From Rhodocyclales bacterium (GTDB lineage Bacteria; Pseudomonadota; Gammaproteobacteria; Burkholderiales; Rhodocyclaceae), in contig JACRIY010000113.1 in assembly GCA_016235805.1 (NCBI GenBank), forward strand, positions 1 to 64,000: DNA of 64,000 bases, in the 5' to 3' direction. Of this stretch, positions 35,432 through 47,113 are shown piece after piece; within the stretch, counting starts at the first letter, position 1; each line of letters opens with the position of its first letter. Both the position numbers and the translations under genes were made by a program. A model generated the notes under the pieces. That model saw nothing but the letters and a program-made list of their open reading frames with translations. It did not search any database and was not told the DNA's origin.

Positions 35432-36590
35432 ACTTGCACAGTGGCTGGCGAAAGACTTTCGGGTCTTCAATGTGTTCGGCTACATCACGCTGCGCGCGGT
35501 GCTGGCGACCATGACGGCGCTGGCGATCTCCTTCGTCTTCGGCCCGGCCGTGATTCGCTGGCTGGCGGCGAAGAAGATCGGCCAGTCGGTGCGCAGCGAC
35601 GGGCCGCAGACCCACCTGGTCAAGGCCGGCACGCCGACCATGGGCGGCGCGCTGATCCTGATCTCGCTCGGCGTGTCGACCCTGCTCTGGGCCGACCTGT
35701 CGAACCGCTTCGTCTGGATCATTCTCATCGTCACGCTGGGCTACGGCGCGGTGGGCTGGGTCGATGACTGGCGCAAGTTGGTGTATCGCAATCCGGACGG
35801 ACTCTCGGCGCGCTCCAAGTTCTTCTGGCAGTCGGTGATCGGCCTGGTCGCCGCGATCTACCTGGCATTCTCGATTTCGGCGCCGAACAACGAGAAGGTG
35901 GTCCAGCTGTTCTTCCAGTGGGTGTCGTCCGGCTTCACGCTGGAGCTGCCGCAGCAGACCGCGCTGATCGTGCCCTTCTTCAAGACCGTGTCCTATCCGC
36001 TCGGCATGTTCGGCTTCATCCTGCTGACCTACCTGGTGATCGTCGGCACCAGCAACGCGGTGAACCTGACCGACGGCCTCGACGGCCTGGCGATCATGCC
36101 GACCGTGCTGGTCGGCGCCGCGCTGGGCATATTCGCCTACGTCGCCGGCAACTCGGTGTTCTCGAAATACCTGCTGCTGCCCTACATTCCCGGTGCCGGC
36201 GAACTGACGGTTTTCTGCGGCGCGCTGGCCGGTGCCGGCCTCGGCTTCCTCTGGTTCAACGCCTATCCGGCCGAGGTATTCATGGGCGACGTCGGCGCCC
36301 TGGCGCTGGGCGCCGCGCTCGGCGCGGTGGCTGTGGTCGCGCGCCAGGAAATCGTGCTGTTCATCATGGGCGGCGTCTTCGTCGCCGAAACCCTGTCGGT
36401 GATGCTGCAGGTCGGCTGGTTCAAGTACACCAAGAAGCGCTATGGCGAGGGCCGCCGCATCCTGCGCATGGCGCCCCTGCACCACCATTTCGAACAAACC
36501 GGCTGGAAGGAGACCCAGGTCGTGGTCCGTTTCTGGATCATCACCATCCTGCTGGTGTTGTTCGGCCTGTCGACGCTGAAGATCCGGTAA
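35421..36590 (+). CDS. mraY: phospho-MurNAc-pentapeptide transferase
   Basis: Inner-membrane enzyme forming lipid I on undecaprenyl phosphate. The 389-residue protein has ten membrane segments, [20 protein letters not shown] (catalytic Asp pair), [10 protein letters not shown] and [13 protein letters not shown] 35421 lies within the end of murF and has a GAAGGA Shine-Dalgarno. The murD ATG overlaps its TAA by 1 nt. Confidence 0.97.
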   Translation: MLLELAQWLAKDFRVFNVFGYITLRAVLATMTALAISFVFGPAVIRWLAAKKIGQSVRSDGPQTHLVKAGTPTMGGALILISLGVSTLLWADLSNRFVWIILIVTLGYGAVGWVDDWRKLVYRNPDGLSARSKFFWQSVIGLVAAIYLAFSISAPNNEKVVQLFFQWVSSGFTLELPQQTALIVPFFKTVSYPLGMFGFILLTYLVIVGTSNAVNLTDGLDGLAIMPTVLVGAALGIFAYVAGNSVFSKYLLLPYIPGAGELTVFCGALAGAGLGFLWFNAYPAEVFMGDVGALALGAALGAVAVVARQEIVLFIMGGVFVAETLSVMLQVGWFKYTKKRYGEGRRILRMAPLHHHFEQTGWKETQVVVRFWIITILLVLFGLSTLKIR

Positions 36591-38023
36591 TGAAACTCGC
36601 AGGCAGACACGTCCTCATCCTCGGCCTCGGCGAATCCGGCCTGGCCTGCGCGCGCTGGTGCGCGCGGGCTGGCGCGCGGGTGCGCGTGGCGGATACGCGG
36701 ACGGCGCCGCCCTACCTCGACGAGTTGAAACGCCGTGTCGCCAGCGCCGACTTTCGGCCCGGCGAGTTCGACAAGGACCTGCTGGAAGGCGTCGACCTGC
36801 TGGTGCTGTCGCCGGGGCTCTCCGGCGGCCTGATGGTGGTGATCCACGCCCGCGCCGACGGGATTCCGGTGCTCGGCGAAATCGAGCTCTTCGCGCATGC
36901 CTTGCGCGACATGAATGCAAGCCGATCCCATGTGCCGCCGGTGCTGGCGATCACCGGCACCAACGGCAAGACCACGACCACGGCGCTGACCGGCCACCTG
37001 CTGCGCGCCACCGGGCGTACCGTCGGCGTCGCCGGCAACATCTCGCCGGCGGCGCTGACCGCGCTGATGGACGCGCAGGATGCGCAAGCCCTGCCCGAGG
37101 CCTGGGTGCTGGAACTGTCGAGCTTCCAGCTGGAGACCACCGAGACCCTGAATCCGGTCGCGGCAACCGTGCTCAACATTTCCGACGACCACCTCGATCG
37201 CTACATCGACATCGAGGAGTACGCGTCGGTAAAGGCCAGGGTGTTCCAGAGCGGGGCCGGCGCGCCGTGCATCCAGGTGCTCAACCGCAATGATCCGCGG
37301 GTGTGCCGGATGGTGCTGCCCGATCGCCAGATCGTCAGCTTCGGCCTCGATGCGCCGGCCGCCGCCGAGGATTTCGGCCTGCGCGTGCAAGGCGGCGAAA
37401 CCTGGCTGGTACAGGGCGCGAACTTCCTGCTGCCGGTTTCGGAACTGCCGCTGGCCGGCCTCCACAACGCGGCCAACGCGATGGCCGCGCTGGCCCTGTG
37501 CGCGAGTCTTGGCGTTGGCGCGACGGACCTGCTGCCGGCGCTGCGCAGCTTCCGCGGCCTGCCGCATCGCGTGGAAAAAGTCGCCGAACTCGACGGCGTC
37601 ACCTGGTACGACGACTCCAAGGGCACCAACGTCGGCGCCACGGTGGCGGCACTGGTGGGGCTGGGCGGTGGCATCGGTCGCAAATCCGTTGTCATTCTTG
37701 GTGGGGATGGGAAACAACAGGATTTTTCGCCGCTGCGCGATGTCGTGGCGAGTCACGCCCGCGCCGTGATCCTGATCGGTCGCGACGGCCCGCTGATCGG
37801 CAAGGCGATCGCCGGCGCCGGCGTCGCCGTCGAGGCCGCCGCCGACATGGACGTCGCCGTGCGTCGTGCCGCCGCGCTGGCGCAGGCGGGCGATGCCGTG
37901 CTGCTGTCGCCGGCCTGTGCCAGCTTCGACATGTACCGCAACTACGAACATCGGGCGCAGGTGTTCGTCGCCGCCGTTCGTGCGCTGGCGGCGACGAGCG
38001 AAACCGGGGCGGGACAATCATGA
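36590..38023 (+). CDS. murD: UDP-MurNAc-L-alanine:D-glutamate ligase
   Basis: Cytoplasmic ligase adding D-glutamate. The 477-residue protein starts [17 protein letters not shown], carries the ATP loop [13 protein letters not shown] near residue 121, [23 protein letters not shown] and [14 protein letters not shown] 24-bp repeat (RRVASADFR) lies in the N-terminal domain. It overlaps ftsW by 4 nt. Confidence 0.97.
   Translation: MKLAGRHVLILGLGESGLACARWCARAGARVRVADTRTAPPYLDELKRRVASADFRPGEFDKDLLEGVDLLVLSPGLSGGLMVVIHARADGIPVLGEIELFAHALRDMNASRSHVPPVLAITGTNGKTTTTALTGHLLRATGRTVGVAGNISPAALTALMDAQDAQALPEAWVLELSSFQLETTETLNPVAATVLNISDDHLDRYIDIEEYASVKARVFQSGAGAPCIQVLNRNDPRVCRMVLPDRQIVSFGLDAPAAAEDFGLRVQGGETWLVQGANFLLPVSELPLAGLHNAANAMAALALCASLGVGATDLLPALRSFRGLPHRVEKVAELDGVTWYDDSKGTNVGATVAALVGLGGGIGRKSVVILGGDGKQQDFSPLRDVVASHARAVILIGRDGPLIGKAIAGAGVAVEAAADMDVAVRRAAALAQAGDAVLLSPACASFDMYRNYEHRAQVFVAAVRALAATSETGAGQS
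36732..36755 (+). repeat. 24-bp dispersed element, copy 7
   Basis: In the MurD N-terminal domain, read RRVASADF; one base short of the usual CTTT end. Confidence 0.73.
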
Positions 38024-39183
38024 GCCATGCCTACGCTGCTCCCACCCATCGCGTTCCGGCCGAACTCGACGGCCTGCTGCTTTGGCCGGCGCTCGGCCTG
38101 CTGCTGCTGGGGCTGGTAATGGTGTATTCGTCCTCGATTGCGATGGCCGAGGGCAGCCGCTTCACCGGCAACCAGTCGGCCTATTTCCTGTTTCGCCACG
38201 CGGTCTTCCTCTGCATCGGCCTGGTGGCCGGCGTGATGGCCTTCCAGGTTCCGCTGCGCCTGTGGCAGCAGGCCTCGCCCTGGCTGTTCGTGGCGGGCGT
38301 CGCGCTGCTGATATTGGTGCTGGTGCCGCACGTCGGTCGCTCAGTCAATGGCGCGCAGCGCTGGATCGGGCTCGGCCCGATCAACCTGCAACCCTCCGAG
38401 CTGATGAAACTGTTCGCGGTGCTGTATGCCGCCGACTACACCACGCGCAAGCTCGACGACATGGGCAGCTTCGTGCGCGGCTTCTTTCCGATGGCGCTGG
38501 TGATGGTGCTGGTCGGCGTACTGCTGTTGCGGGAACCGGATTTCGGCGCGCTGGTGGTGATCCTCGCGATTGCCACGGGCATACTTTTCCTGGGCGGCAT
38601 CAACGCCCGCGTGTTCGCCATCCTGGTGGGAGTGCTGGCGCTCAGCTTCGTGGTGATGATCTGGGTGTCCGATTACCGGCGGCAGCGCATCTTCGGCTTC
38701 ATGGACCCGTGGCAGGATGCCTACGGCAAGGGATACCAGCTGTCCCACGCGCTGATCGCCTTCGGCCGCGGCGAGTGGTTCGGCGTCGGGCTGGGCGCCA
38801 GCGTCGAGAAGCTGTTCTACCTGCCCGAGGCGCACACCGACTTCCTGCTGGCTGTGATCGCCGAGGAACTCGGCTTCGTCGGCGTCTGCCTCGTGGTCGG
38901 GCTGTTCGCCTTGCTGGTGCAGCGCTGCTTCGCCATCGGCCGCCAGGCCATGGTGCTGGGGCGGGTCTACTCCGGACTTGTCGCGCAGGGCGTCGGTATC
39001 TGGCTCGGTGTCCAGGGTTTCATCAACATGGGCGTTAACATGGGCCTGCTGCCGACCAAGGGCCTGACCCTGCCGCTGATGAGCTTCGGCGGCTCGGGCA
39101 TCGTCGCCAATTGCCTTGCCTTGGGGATTCTTCTGAGAGTCGACTGGGAAAATCGACAAATGATGAGAGGGCAGCAGGTATGA
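38020..39183 (+). CDS. ftsW: divisome SEDS glycosyltransferase FtsW
   Basis: Inner-membrane septal peptidoglycan polymerase of 387 residues with about ten membrane segments. Motifs are [64 protein letters not shown] and [20 protein letters not shown]. The start overlaps murD. The C-terminus [10 protein letters not shown] is repeated in the same frame after an 87-bp spacer that separates it from murG. Confidence 0.96.
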   Translation: MSHAYAAPTHRVPAELDGLLLWPALGLLLLGLVMVYSSSIAMAEGSRFTGNQSAYFLFRHAVFLCIGLVAGVMAFQVPLRLWQQASPWLFVAGVALLILVLVPHVGRSVNGAQRWIGLGPINLQPSELMKLFAVLYAADYTTRKLDDMGSFVRGFFPMALVMVLVGVLLLREPDFGALVVILAIATGILFLGGINARVFAILVGVLALSFVVMIWVSDYRRQRIFGFMDPWQDAYGKGYQLSHALIAFGRGEWFGVGLGASVEKLFYLPEAHTDFLLAVIAEELGFVGVCLVVGLFALLVQRCFAIGRQAMVLGRVYSGLVAQGVGIWLGVQGFINMGVNMGLLPTKGLTLPLMSFGGSGIVANCLALGILLRVDWENRQMMRGQQV

Positions 39184-39296
39184 CCGCTTGTCATTTGGCG
39201 ATTTCGGTGGAGGCTAACTTGCGTCAGCAAGTTAAGTCCCGCAGGGGCGGCCGGCACCAGAACCGTCAGCAAATGATGAGAGGGCAGCAGGTATGA
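39158..39296 (+). repeat. 26-bp direct repeats flanking an 87-bp spacer between ftsW and murG
   Basis: Identical 26-bp copies (containing GAGAGGGCAGCAGG) lie at 39158-39183 and 39271-39296. The first ends with the ftsW stop; the second holds the murG ribosome binding site and ATG. The spacer has a hairpin TAACTTGC / GCAAGTTA (39215-39234). Confidence 0.85.
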
Positions 39297-40366
39297 GCCA
39301 AACCCTGCTCGTCATGGCCGGCGGCACCGGCGGCCACATCATGCCGGGGCTGGCGGTGGCCGAGCATCTGCGCGCGCAGGGCTGGAAGATCGCCTGGATG
39401 GGCAATCCGGATGGCATGGAAGCGAAGCTGACCGCCGGGCGCGGTTACGAAATGGCCTGGGTCAAATTCACGGCGCTGCGCGGCAAGGGCCTGCTGCGCA
39501 AACTGTTGCTGCCGCTCAATCTGCTGCGCGGCTTCAGCCAGGCCTGGTCGCAGCTCAAGCGCATCCGGCCCGACGTGGTGCTGGGCATGGGCGGCTACGT
39601 GAGCTTTCCGGGCGGCATGATGGCCTCCTTGCGCGGCATCCCGCTGGTGCTGCACGAACAGAATTCGGTGGCCGGGCTGGCCAACCGGGTTCTCGCCGGA
39701 GTGGCCGACCGCATCCTCGCCGGCTTTCCCGGCGCGCTGACGAAGGCCGACTGGGTGGGCAACCCGGTGCGCCCTGAAATCGCCGTGTTGCCGGCGCCGA
39801 CTCTTCGTTACGCGCAGCATCAGGGTCCGCTGCGGATTCTGGTGGTGGGCGGCAGCCTCGGCGCACAGGCGCTGAACGAAGTCGTGCCCAGGGCGCTGGC
39901 GCTGATCGCCGAGGACGAGCGTCCGCAGGTGGTGCACCAGGCCGGGGAAAAGCACCTGCCGCTGCTGGAAAGCCATTACCTCGCGGCCGGGGTCAAGGCC
40001 AATTGCGTGGCCTTCATCGAGGACATTGCGGGCGCCTATGAGTGGGCCGACCTGGTGATCTGCCGCGCCGGCGCGCTGACGGTGGCGGAACTGGCCGCCG
40101 CCGGCGTCGCCAGCCTGCTGGTGCCGTATCCGCACGCGGTGGATGACCACCAGACGGGCAACGCACGCTTCCTCAGTTCCGCCGGCGCCGCGATCCTGCT
40201 GCCGCAGGACCAATTGACGCCGCAGCGGCTGGCGGAGATCCGAACACTTTCGCGCGGCCAACTGGCGCAGATGGCGGAAAAGGCGCGGGAACTGGCGCGG
40301 CCCGAGGCCACGGCAAGCGTCGCGCAGGCCTGTGCCGAACTGGCACGGAAAGGAAAACCGGAATGA
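39293..40366 (+). CDS. murG: UDP-GlcNAc:lipid I GlcNAc transferase
   Basis: Membrane-associated glycosyltransferase making lipid II. The 357-residue protein has [19 protein letters not shown] near residue 8, [23 protein letters not shown] and a C-terminal UDP-binding [16 protein letters not shown] 24-bp repeat encodes VLPAPTLRY between the two domains. Its stop overlaps the murC start by 4 nt. Confidence 0.97.
   Translation: MSQTLLVMAGGTGGHIMPGLAVAEHLRAQGWKIAWMGNPDGMEAKLTAGRGYEMAWVKFTALRGKGLLRKLLLPLNLLRGFSQAWSQLKRIRPDVVLGMGGYVSFPGGMMASLRGIPLVLHEQNSVAGLANRVLAGVADRILAGFPGALTKADWVGNPVRPEIAVLPAPTLRYAQHQGPLRILVVGGSLGAQALNEVVPRALALIAEDERPQVVHQAGEKHLPLLESHYLAAGVKANCVAFIEDIAGAYEWADLVICRAGALTVAELAAAGVASLLVPYPHAVDDHQTGNARFLSSAGAAILLPQDQLTPQRLAEIRTLSRGQLAQMAEKARELARPEATASVAQACAELARKGKPE
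39782..39805 (+). repeat. 24-bp dispersed element, copy 8
   Basis: In the MurG interdomain linker, translated AVLPAPTL; two bases differ from the consensus (TTG and CCGG). Confidence 0.68.
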
Positions 40367-41751
40367 AGCACAAGGTCAAACGCATCCATTTCGTCGGCAT
40401 AGGCGGGTCCGGCATGTCGGGCATCTCCGAGGTGCTGGCGAATCAGGGCTACGAGGTCAGCGGCTCGGACCTCGGCGAGAGCGCGACGACGCGACGCCTT
40501 GCGGCACAGGGCATCCGCATCGCCATCGGGCACGACGCGCAGAATGCCGCACAGGCCGACGCGGTGGTGGTATCCACGGCGGTGAAGGAAGACAACCCCG
40601 AGGTGCAAATGGCGCGCCAACGCCGGGTGCCGGTGGTGCCGCGCGCGCAAATGCTGGCCGAACTGATGCGCCTCAAGCAGGGCATCGCGATCGCCGGCAC
40701 GCACGGCAAGACCACCACCACCAGCCTGGTTGCCTCCTGTCTCGCCGAAGGCGGCTTCGATCCGACCTTCGTCATCGGCGGCCGGCTCAACTCGGCCGGC
40801 GCCAACGCCAAGCTCGGCAGCGGCGAATTCCTTGTCGCCGAGGCGGACGAGTCGGATGCTTCCTTCCTCTTCCTCTCGCCCGTGGTCTCGGTCGTCACCA
40901 ACATCGACGCCGACCACATGGAGACATACGGCCACGATTTCGGCCGCCTGAAGCAGGCCTTCGTCGATTTCCTGCACCGACTGCCCTTCTACGGCGTCGC
41001 CGTGGTCTGCGGCGACGATCCCAACGTGCGCGACATCATCCCGCGCGTGGCCAAGCAGATCGTCACCTACGGCATCGATCGCGAGGCGAGCTTTCGCGCC
41101 GAGGACGTGGTGGCCGACGGCGGCACCATGCGCTTTACCTGCGTGCGGACCAACGGCAGCGTCAGTCGCCTGCCGATCACGCTCAACCTTCCCGGCCGCC
41201 ACAACGTGCTCAATGCGCTGGCGGCGATCGCCGTGGCCACGGAAGTCGGCGTTGGCGACACGGCGATCGTCAAGGCGTTGGCGGACTTTCGCGGAGTCGG
41301 CCGCCGCTTCCAGCGCTATGGCGAAGTCGCCTGTCCGAGCGGCGGCAGCTTTACCTTGGTCGACGACTACGGCCACCATCCGGTGGAAATGGCGGCGACG
41401 CTGGCGGCGGCGCGCGGCGCCTTCCCCGGCCGCCGCCTGCTGCTGGCCTTCCAGCCGCACCGCTATACCCGCACGCGCGACTGCTTCGAGGATTTCGTCA
41501 AGGTGCTCGGTGGTGTCGACGGGCTGCTGCTGGCGGAAATCTATGCCGCCGGAGAGGCGCCGATCATCGCCGCCGACAGCCGCGCGCTGATCCGTTCCCT
41601 GCGCGTGGCAGGCAAGGTCGAGCCGGTCTTCGTCGAGGACATCGCCGCCATGCCGGGCGCGATCCTGGCCGCCGCGCGCGACGGCGACGTGGTGATCACC
41701 ATGGGCGCCGGTTCCATCGGCGGTGTTCCCGGAAAGCTCGTCGATGGCTGA
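40363..41751 (+). CDS. murC: UDP-MurNAc:L-alanine ligase
   Basis: Cytoplasmic ligase adding the first stem residue. The 462-residue protein has [20 protein letters not shown] near the start, ATP loop [13 protein letters not shown] near residue 110, [23 protein letters not shown] and YGHHPVEM. It overlaps murG (4 nt) and murB (8 nt). Confidence 0.97.
   Translation: MKHKVKRIHFVGIGGSGMSGISEVLANQGYEVSGSDLGESATTRRLAAQGIRIAIGHDAQNAAQADAVVVSTAVKEDNPEVQMARQRRVPVVPRAQMLAELMRLKQGIAIAGTHGKTTTTSLVASCLAEGGFDPTFVIGGRLNSAGANAKLGSGEFLVAEADESDASFLFLSPVVSVVTNIDADHMETYGHDFGRLKQAFVDFLHRLPFYGVAVVCGDDPNVRDIIPRVAKQIVTYGIDREASFRAEDVVADGGTMRFTCVRTNGSVSRLPITLNLPGRHNVLNALAAIAVATEVGVGDTAIVKALADFRGVGRRFQRYGEVACPSGGSFTLVDDYGHHPVEMAATLAAARGAFPGRRLLLAFQPHRYTRTRDCFEDFVKVLGGVDGLLLAEIYAAGEAPIIAADSRALIRSLRVAGKVEPVFVEDIAAMPGAILAAARDGDVVITMGAGSIGGVPGKLVDG
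41241..41264 (-). repeat. 24-bp dispersed element, copy 9 (divergent)
   Basis: In murC, read EVGVGDTA. The residues also fit MurC well, so chance resemblance is possible. Confidence 0.4.
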
Positions 41752-42652
41752 ACTGCGCGGCCAGATCAAGGCTAACGAGCCAATGGCGAGTCACGTTTCG
41801 TGGCGCGCCGGCGGGCCGGCGGCGCGCGCCTTCTTTCCCGCCGACCTCGACGACCTCGCCGCCTTCCTCGGTGGCATGCGGCACGACGAGCCTCTGCTGC
41901 TGGTCGGCCTGGGCAGCAACCTGCTGGTGCGCGACGGCGGCTTCGACGGCACCGCGATCTTCACCCATGGCGCGCTCGACACGCTGCGCCGTGAGCCGGA
42001 CGGCAGCTTCTATGCCGAGGCCGGCGTCGCCTCGCCCAAGCTGGCCCGCTTCGTCGGTCGCCAGGGCTGCGCCGAAGCCGAGTTCCTCGCCGGGATCCCC
42101 GGCACCGTCGGCGGCGCGCTGGCCATGAACGCCGGCTGCCATGGCGGCGAAACCTGGCGCTACGTGGAAAAGGTCCTGATGCTGAATCGACAGGGCGAGA
42201 AGCTGCTGCGCGGGCCGGATGAGTTCGCCGTTGGCTATCGCCACGTCGGCCTGAAAAGCGCCACGGATGAGGTGTTCGCCGCGGCATGGTTCCGCTTCCC
42301 GCCGGGCGATGCCGGGCTTGCGCAGGCGCGCATGAAAGAACTGCTGGAACGGCGTGTCGCGACCCAGCCGCTGGCTTTGCCCAATGCCGGATCGGTGTTC
42401 CGCAATCCGCCGGGCGACCATGCGGCGCGACTGATCGAGGCGGCGGGCCTCAAGGGCACACAGATCGAAGGCGCGCAGGTGTCCGAAAAGCATTCGAATT
42501 TCATCGTTAATCCCGACGGCGTGGCCAGCGCGAGTGCGATAGAAATGCTAATCGGCCGAGTTCAGGCGGAAATACGGCAAAAGTTCGGGATTTCGCTGGT
42601 GCGCGAAGTGCGCATCGTCGGCGCGGTAGGGCAGGGCGGGGAAAGGTCTTGA
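41744..42652 (+). CDS. murB: UDP-N-acetylenolpyruvoylglucosamine reductase
   Basis: FAD/NADPH enzyme forming UDP-MurNAc, 302 residues. Motifs are [24 protein letters not shown] for [50 protein letters not shown] and [14 protein letters not shown] 41744 has GGAAAG upstream; a 7-residue longer start at 41723 is less likely. ddl starts at its last base. Confidence 0.96.
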   Translation: MAELRGQIKANEPMASHVSWRAGGPAARAFFPADLDDLAAFLGGMRHDEPLLLVGLGSNLLVRDGGFDGTAIFTHGALDTLRREPDGSFYAEAGVASPKLARFVGRQGCAEAEFLAGIPGTVGGALAMNAGCHGGETWRYVEKVLMLNRQGEKLLRGPDEFAVGYRHVGLKSATDEVFAAAWFRFPPGDAGLAQARMKELLERRVATQPLALPNAGSVFRNPPGDHAARLIEAAGLKGTQIEGAQVSEKHSNFIVNPDGVASASAIEMLIGRVQAEIRQKFGISLVREVRIVGAVGQGGERS

Positions 42653-43560
42653 TGGAATTCGGCAAGGTGGCGGTGATGATGGGCGGCAAGTCGGCCGAGC
42701 GCGAGGTGTCGCTGAAAAGCGGTGCGGCGGTGCTGGCGGCACTGCGTTCGTCGGGCGTCGATGCCCACGCGTTCGATCCGCGCGAGAAAGCGCTCGAAGC
42801 ACTGCATGCCGAAGGTTTCCAGCGCGTGTTCATCGCGTTGCACGGACGCGGGGGCGAGGACGGCAGCCTGCAGGGCGCGCTCGACCTCCTGGCGATCCCC
42901 TATACCGGCAGCGGTGTGCTGGCCTCGGCGCTGGCGATGGACAAGTGGCGCTCGAAGCTGGTGTGGCAGGCCGCCGGGCTGCCGGTGCCGGATTTCGCCG
43001 TGCTCGACGCCGCCAGCGATTTCGCCGCGGTCGAGCAGCGCCTGGGCCTGCCGCTGTTCGTCAAGCCGGCCAACGAGGGCTCCAGCATCGGCATCAGCAA
43101 GGTCAAGCAGGCCGGGGGCCTGAAGGCGGCGTATGACATCGCCGCCCGCTACGACAGTTGCGTGCTGGCCGAGCGCTACCTCGCCGGCGGCGAGTACACC
43201 GTCGGCATCCTGGCGGGCGCGGCATTGCCGGTGATCCGCATCGTGCCGGCCACCGAGTTCTACGACTACGAAGCCAAGTACCTGCGCGACGACACCGAAT
43301 ACCGGATTCCCAGCGGACTGGGCGATGCCCGCGAAGCCGAGATGCGCGACATCGCGCTGCGTGCCTTCGCCGTGCTCGGCGGTCGTGGCTGGGGCCGCAT
43401 GGACCTGATGCTCGATGCCGCGGGGCGCGTGTATTGCCTGGAGGCGAACACGTCGCCCGGCATGACAGACCATTCTCTGGTGCCGATGGCGGCGCGCGCG
43501 GCAGGAATACCTTTTCCGCAACTGGTCCTGAAGCTGCTCGCGGAGGCCCGCCATGGCTAG
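42652..43560 (+). CDS. ddl: D-alanine--D-alanine ligase
   Basis: ATP-grasp enzyme forming D-Ala-D-Ala, 302 residues. [17 protein letters not shown] is the N-terminal signature, [19 protein letters not shown] and [15 protein letters not shown] follow, and [19 protein letters not shown] is the C-terminal metal/substrate motif. The ATG overlaps the murB stop; ftsQ overlaps its end by 8 nt. Confidence 0.96.
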   Translation: MEFGKVAVMMGGKSAEREVSLKSGAAVLAALRSSGVDAHAFDPREKALEALHAEGFQRVFIALHGRGGEDGSLQGALDLLAIPYTGSGVLASALAMDKWRSKLVWQAAGLPVPDFAVLDAASDFAAVEQRLGLPLFVKPANEGSSIGISKVKQAGGLKAAYDIAARYDSCVLAERYLAGGEYTVGILAGAALPVIRIVPATEFYDYEAKYLRDDTEYRIPSGLGDAREAEMRDIALRAFAVLGGRGWGRMDLMLDAAGRVYCLEANTSPGMTDHSLVPMAARAAGIPFPQLVLKLLAEARHG

Positions 43561-44359
43561 CCAGCGCGGAAATGGCACCAGCAGGAGCCGCAATGAGCGC
43601 GGCAGCGGCGACGGCTTCTGGGATCGGCCGATGCTGATCAACCTGCTGGCCGACATCCTGTTGCTGGCTGGTGGAGTGCTCCTGGCATGGGCTGCCATCA
43701 TGGCGGGTCAGCGCCTGCCGATCCTGCCTTTGCGCGAACTGGTGGTGGCGACGCCGGTGGACAACGTGTCTCGTGCGCAGATCGAGCATGCGGCACGCAG
43801 CGCGCTGACCGGAAATTTTTTCACCGTGAATCTGGAAACTGCGCGCAGCACGTTCGAGCGCATGCCCTGGGTGCGCTCGGCCAGCCTGCGCCGGATCTGG
43901 CCGGATGGCGTCGAATTGCGGATCGAGGAGCATCGCGCCGCCGCGCGCTGGGTACCGCAGGATGGCGAGGCGCGCCTGGTCAGCACGCGTGGCGAGGTGT
44001 TCGCTGCCAACACCGACGAGCCGTTGCCGCAGTTCGCCGGTCCGGAAGGTTCCGCCGCCCAGGTCCTCGAGCGCTTCCGCGCGTTTGGTGACGCCCTCGC
44101 CGACGCCGGTCGCAAGCCGGTCGCGATCCATCTGTCGGCCCGTGAGGCCTGGCAGGTCAGGCTCGATGACGGCGTGGTGCTGGAACTGGGTCGCGAGCAG
44201 GCCAAGCACCCGCTGGCCGAGCGCCTCGACCGCTTCACCCGCCACTACGCCGCGGCGAGCGCCGCGACCAGGGACCGCCTTCATGGAGTCGGCGTGGTGG
44301 ATATGCGTTACCCCAATGGATTCGCACTGCGGCCGCGGGCGGCCGCCGGACAGAGTTGA
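43553..44359 (+). CDS. ftsQ: cell division protein FtsQ
   Basis: Bitopic divisome protein of 268 residues: basic cytoplasmic tail (1-28), membrane segment [25 protein letters not shown] domain ([19 protein letters not shown], about 65-130) and the FtsQ beta domain ([19 protein letters not shown]). Position between ddl and ftsA is standard. Confidence 0.95.
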   Translation: MASQRGNGTSRSRNERGSGDGFWDRPMLINLLADILLLAGGVLLAWAAIMAGQRLPILPLRELVVATPVDNVSRAQIEHAARSALTGNFFTVNLETARSTFERMPWVRSASLRRIWPDGVELRIEEHRAAARWVPQDGEARLVSTRGEVFAANTDEPLPQFAGPEGSAAQVLERFRAFGDALADAGRKPVAIHLSAREAWQVRLDDGVVLELGREQAKHPLAERLDRFTRHYAAASAATRDRLHGVGVVDMRYPNGFALRPRAAAGQS

Positions 44360-44558
44360 TGACCAACATGACCCCCATCCCCCCCAGCCCCGCTTGGCGA
44401 ATAGCTGCGCTATTCCCTGCGGTGAATAGTCTCCCCCCGCCCCCCTTCCCCCGCCCCGGGGCGGGGGTGTGTGGTCACCTCCCCCGCTGGGGGGGGGGGG
44501 ATGGGAGGGGGGGCCGCCAACTCCAGGCGCGTGCGCCGGACGGCCCGGCGGAGGCTGC
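44360..44558. repeat. repeat-rich spacer between ftsQ and ftsA, with a G12 run
   Basis: No gene. C- and G-rich blocks include GCCCCGGGGC, an uninterrupted run of 12 G (44489-44500), and at the right end CGGCCCGGCGGAGGCTGC, shared with the hairpin repeat before lutC. The final GGAGG acts as ribosome binding site of ftsA. Spacers here are normally very short. Confidence 0.65.
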
Positions 44559-45791
44559 ATGAGCAAAGAAACCAAACGCGAGCTCATCGTCGGCCTCGAC
44601 ATCGGCACTTCCAAGATCGTCGCCATCGTCGGCGAACTGGACGCCGAGGGACGCCTGGGCGTGCTGGGACTCGGCACCCAGGAATCCACCGGCCTCAAGC
44701 GCGGCATGGTGATCAACATCGAAGCGACCGTCAATTCGATCTCGCGCGCCATCGCCGAAGTCGAGATGATGGCCGGCTGCAAGGTGCGCGAGGTCTACAC
44801 CGGCATCGCCGGCAGCCACATCAAGAGCAAGGATTCCACCGGCATGGCGGTGGTGCGCGACAAGGAAGTGACCCAGTTTGACGTCGAGCGCGCGATCGAG
44901 GCGGCCAATGCCACGTCGATCTCCGCCGACGACCAGATCCTGCACACGCTGGTGCAGGAGTTCACCGTCGACGGACAGGACGGCGTCAAGGAGCCGATCG
45001 GCATGGACGCGCGGCGGCTCGACGTCAAGGTGCATCTGGTCACGGGCGCGGTGACGGCGGTGCAGAACATCGTCAAGTGCGTGCATCGCTGCGGGCTGGA
45101 AGTCGTCGACCTGGTGCTGCAACCCCTGGCATCGGGCTACGCGGTGCTGACGGAGGATGAAAAGGACGTCGGCGTTTGCCTGGTGGACATCGGCGGCGGC
45201 ACGACCGATGTCGCCGTCTTCGTGCATGGCGCGATCCGTCATACGGCGGTGATCCCGATCGCCGGCGACCAGTTGACCAACGACATCGCGATCGCGCTGC
45301 GCACCTCGACCCAGGACGCCGAGGACATCAAGATCCGCTACGGCGTCGCCCTCCAGCAGTTGGCCGATCCGGAAGAGATGATCGAAGTTCCCGGCGTCGG
45401 CGACCGGCCCTCGACGGAGTTGTCGCGCCAGACCCTGGCCGGCTTCATCCAGCCGCGGGTCGAGGAGATATTCCAGAAGGTGCAGGAGGAGTTGCAGCGC
45501 AGCGGCAAGGAGCGCCTGTTGCGCGCCGGCATCGTGCTCACCGGCGGTGCGGCGCAGATGCCGGGCATGGCCGAGCTGGGCGAGGAGATTTTTCACAACA
45601 CCGTGAAGCTGGCGATGCCGCATTACGACGGCAATTTGCGCGATTACGTGCGCAATCCGCGCTACTCCACGGCGATGGGTTTGTTGCTGGAAGGGGTGGC
45701 GCAACGCCACCGTGGCATGAAGGCGCAGAGCCCGAGAAGCTTCGGGCAGGTTCTGTCGCGGATGAAAGCGTGGTTCACCCGAAATTTTTGA
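44559..45791 (+). CDS. ftsA: cell division protein FtsA
   Basis: Actin-like protein that tethers FtsZ to the membrane, 410 residues. Phosphate-binding VGLDIGTSKIVAIVGE near residue 12, VDIGGGTTDVAVF near 208, and the C-terminal amphipathic membrane-targeting helix (VLSRMKAWFTRNF). ATG 44559 has GGAGG at 44549-44553. FtsZ follows after 28 nt. Confidence 0.96.
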   Translation: MSKETKRELIVGLDIGTSKIVAIVGELDAEGRLGVLGLGTQESTGLKRGMVINIEATVNSISRAIAEVEMMAGCKVREVYTGIAGSHIKSKDSTGMAVVRDKEVTQFDVERAIEAANATSISADDQILHTLVQEFTVDGQDGVKEPIGMDARRLDVKVHLVTGAVTAVQNIVKCVHRCGLEVVDLVLQPLASGYAVLTEDEKDVGVCLVDIGGGTTDVAVFVHGAIRHTAVIPIAGDQLTNDIAIALRTSTQDAEDIKIRYGVALQQLADPEEMIEVPGVGDRPSTELSRQTLAGFIQPRVEEIFQKVQEELQRSGKERLLRAGIVLTGGAAQMPGMAELGEEIFHNTVKLAMPHYDGNLRDYVRNPRYSTAMGLLLEGVAQRHRGMKAQSPRSFGQVLSRMKAWFTRNF

Positions 45792-45819
45792 AGCGGTTGG
45801 TCTTTTCAGGAGGCGAAAA

Positions 45820-47010
45820 ATGTTTGAACTCGAGGAAGTAGGGGCACCGGAGGCAGATGCAAGCTCGACGGTCATCAAGGTCGTCGGCGTGGGCGGCGCA
45901 GGCGGCAACGCGGTCGAGCACATGATTCGCGAAGGTGTCGGCGGCGTCGAATTCATCTGCTGCAACACCGACGCGCAGGCGCTCAAGAAAAGCAGCGCCG
46001 ACGTCAAACTGCAGCTGGGGCCAGGCCTCGGCGCCGGGGGCAAGCCCGAGAAGGCCAGGGAACTCGCCATACAGGACCGCGCCCGCATCGCCGAGGCGCT
46101 CACCGGCGCGCACATGGTGTTCATCACCGCCGGCATGGGCGGCGGCACCGGCACCGGTGCAGGCCCGGTCGTCGCCGAGGTGGCACGCGAACTGGGAATC
46201 CTGACCGTGGCGGTGGTCACCAAGCCTTTCGAGTACGAGGGCAAGCGCAAGCGCCTGGCCGAAGAAGGCGTCGCCGAACTGGCGCGCCACGTCGATTCGC
46301 TGATCATCATCCTCAATGAGAAACTCGAGGAAGTGCTCGGCGACGAAGTCAGCATGCTGGAAGCCTTCCAGGCCGCCGACAACGTGCTGCGCAATGCGGT
46401 CGGCGGCATCGCCGAGATCATCAACGTGCCGGGACTGGTCAACGTCGACTTCGAGGACGTGCGCACCGTGATGGGCGAGATGGGCAAGGCGATGATGGGT
46501 TCCGCCGTGTCCGCCGGCGTCGATCGCGCCCGCGTCGCCGCCGAGGAAGCCGTCGCCAGTCCGCTGCTGGAAGGCATCGAGCTGTCCGGCGCGCGCGGCG
46601 TGCTGGTCAACATCACCGCAAGTACCACCTTGGGCCTCAAGGAGTACAAGGAAGTGATGAAGACCATTCGCCAGTACACCGCGCCGGAAGCCACGGTGAT
46701 CTGTGGTGCCGTGTTCGATGAAGGCATGGAAGACCGGTTGCGCGTCACGGTGGTCGCCACCGGACTCGGCGTTGTTGCGACGCGCGAGGCCGCCAAGCCG
46801 AAGATGACCGTGGTCGAAACCGTTGGGCTGCGCACCGGAACCGACAACCTGCAGGTCTACGACGTCGCCATGACGCAGGGGGCGGTTGACCTTTCCAGCG
46901 TCACCAGCAGTGCCCGTGGCGGTCCGCGCAATGCGCAGGCCGACGCCATGGCGGCTTCCGGCGTCGACAAGTACGACATTCCCGCCTTCCTGCGGCGTCA
47001 GTCGGACTAG
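45820..47010 (+). CDS. ftsZ: cell division protein FtsZ
   Basis: Tubulin-like GTPase forming the division ring, 396 residues. Signature [19 protein letters not shown] near residue 107, [12 protein letters not shown]7 loop region, and the conserved C-terminal peptide [10 protein letters not shown] that binds FtsA/ZipA. AGGAGG lies 6-10 nt upstream of the ATG. Confidence 0.98.
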   Translation: MFELEEVGAPEADASSTVIKVVGVGGAGGNAVEHMIREGVGGVEFICCNTDAQALKKSSADVKLQLGPGLGAGGKPEKARELAIQDRARIAEALTGAHMVFITAGMGGGTGTGAGPVVAEVARELGILTVAVVTKPFEYEGKRKRLAEEGVAELARHVDSLIIILNEKLEEVLGDEVSMLEAFQAADNVLRNAVGGIAEIINVPGLVNVDFEDVRTVMGEMGKAMMGSAVSAGVDRARVAAEEAVASPLLEGIELSGARGVLVNITASTTLGLKEYKEVMKTIRQYTAPEATVICGAVFDEGMEDRLRVTVVATGLGVVATREAAKPKMTVVETVGLRTGTDNLQVYDVAMTQGAVDLSSVTSSARGGPRNAQADAMAASGVDKYDIPAFLRRQSD

Positions 47011-47025
47011 CAATGCGTTCCGATC

Positions 47026-47061
47026 CCCGGCCCGGCGGGCGCCTCCTCCCGCCGGGCCGGG
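47026..47061 (+). terminator. GC-rich hairpin at the end of the dcw cluster
   Basis: Perfect 14-bp stem (CCCGGCCCGGCGGG / CCCGCCGGGCCGGG) with an 8-nt loop, 16 nt after the ftsZ stop. No T run follows, so it may be a pause or RNA-stability element as much as a terminator. TAAAAT (47071-47076) just after may be the -10 of lpxC. Confidence 0.6.
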
Positions 47062-47113
47062 CGCTCGTGATAAAATTGCGGCCCTGCAGCAATTACTTGC
47101 GAATCGAAATCCA

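Noticed and set aside
44475-46847. 790-codon open frame opposite ftsA and ftsZ
   Set aside because: Antisense shadow of two conserved genes; serine/alanine-rich translation without domains.
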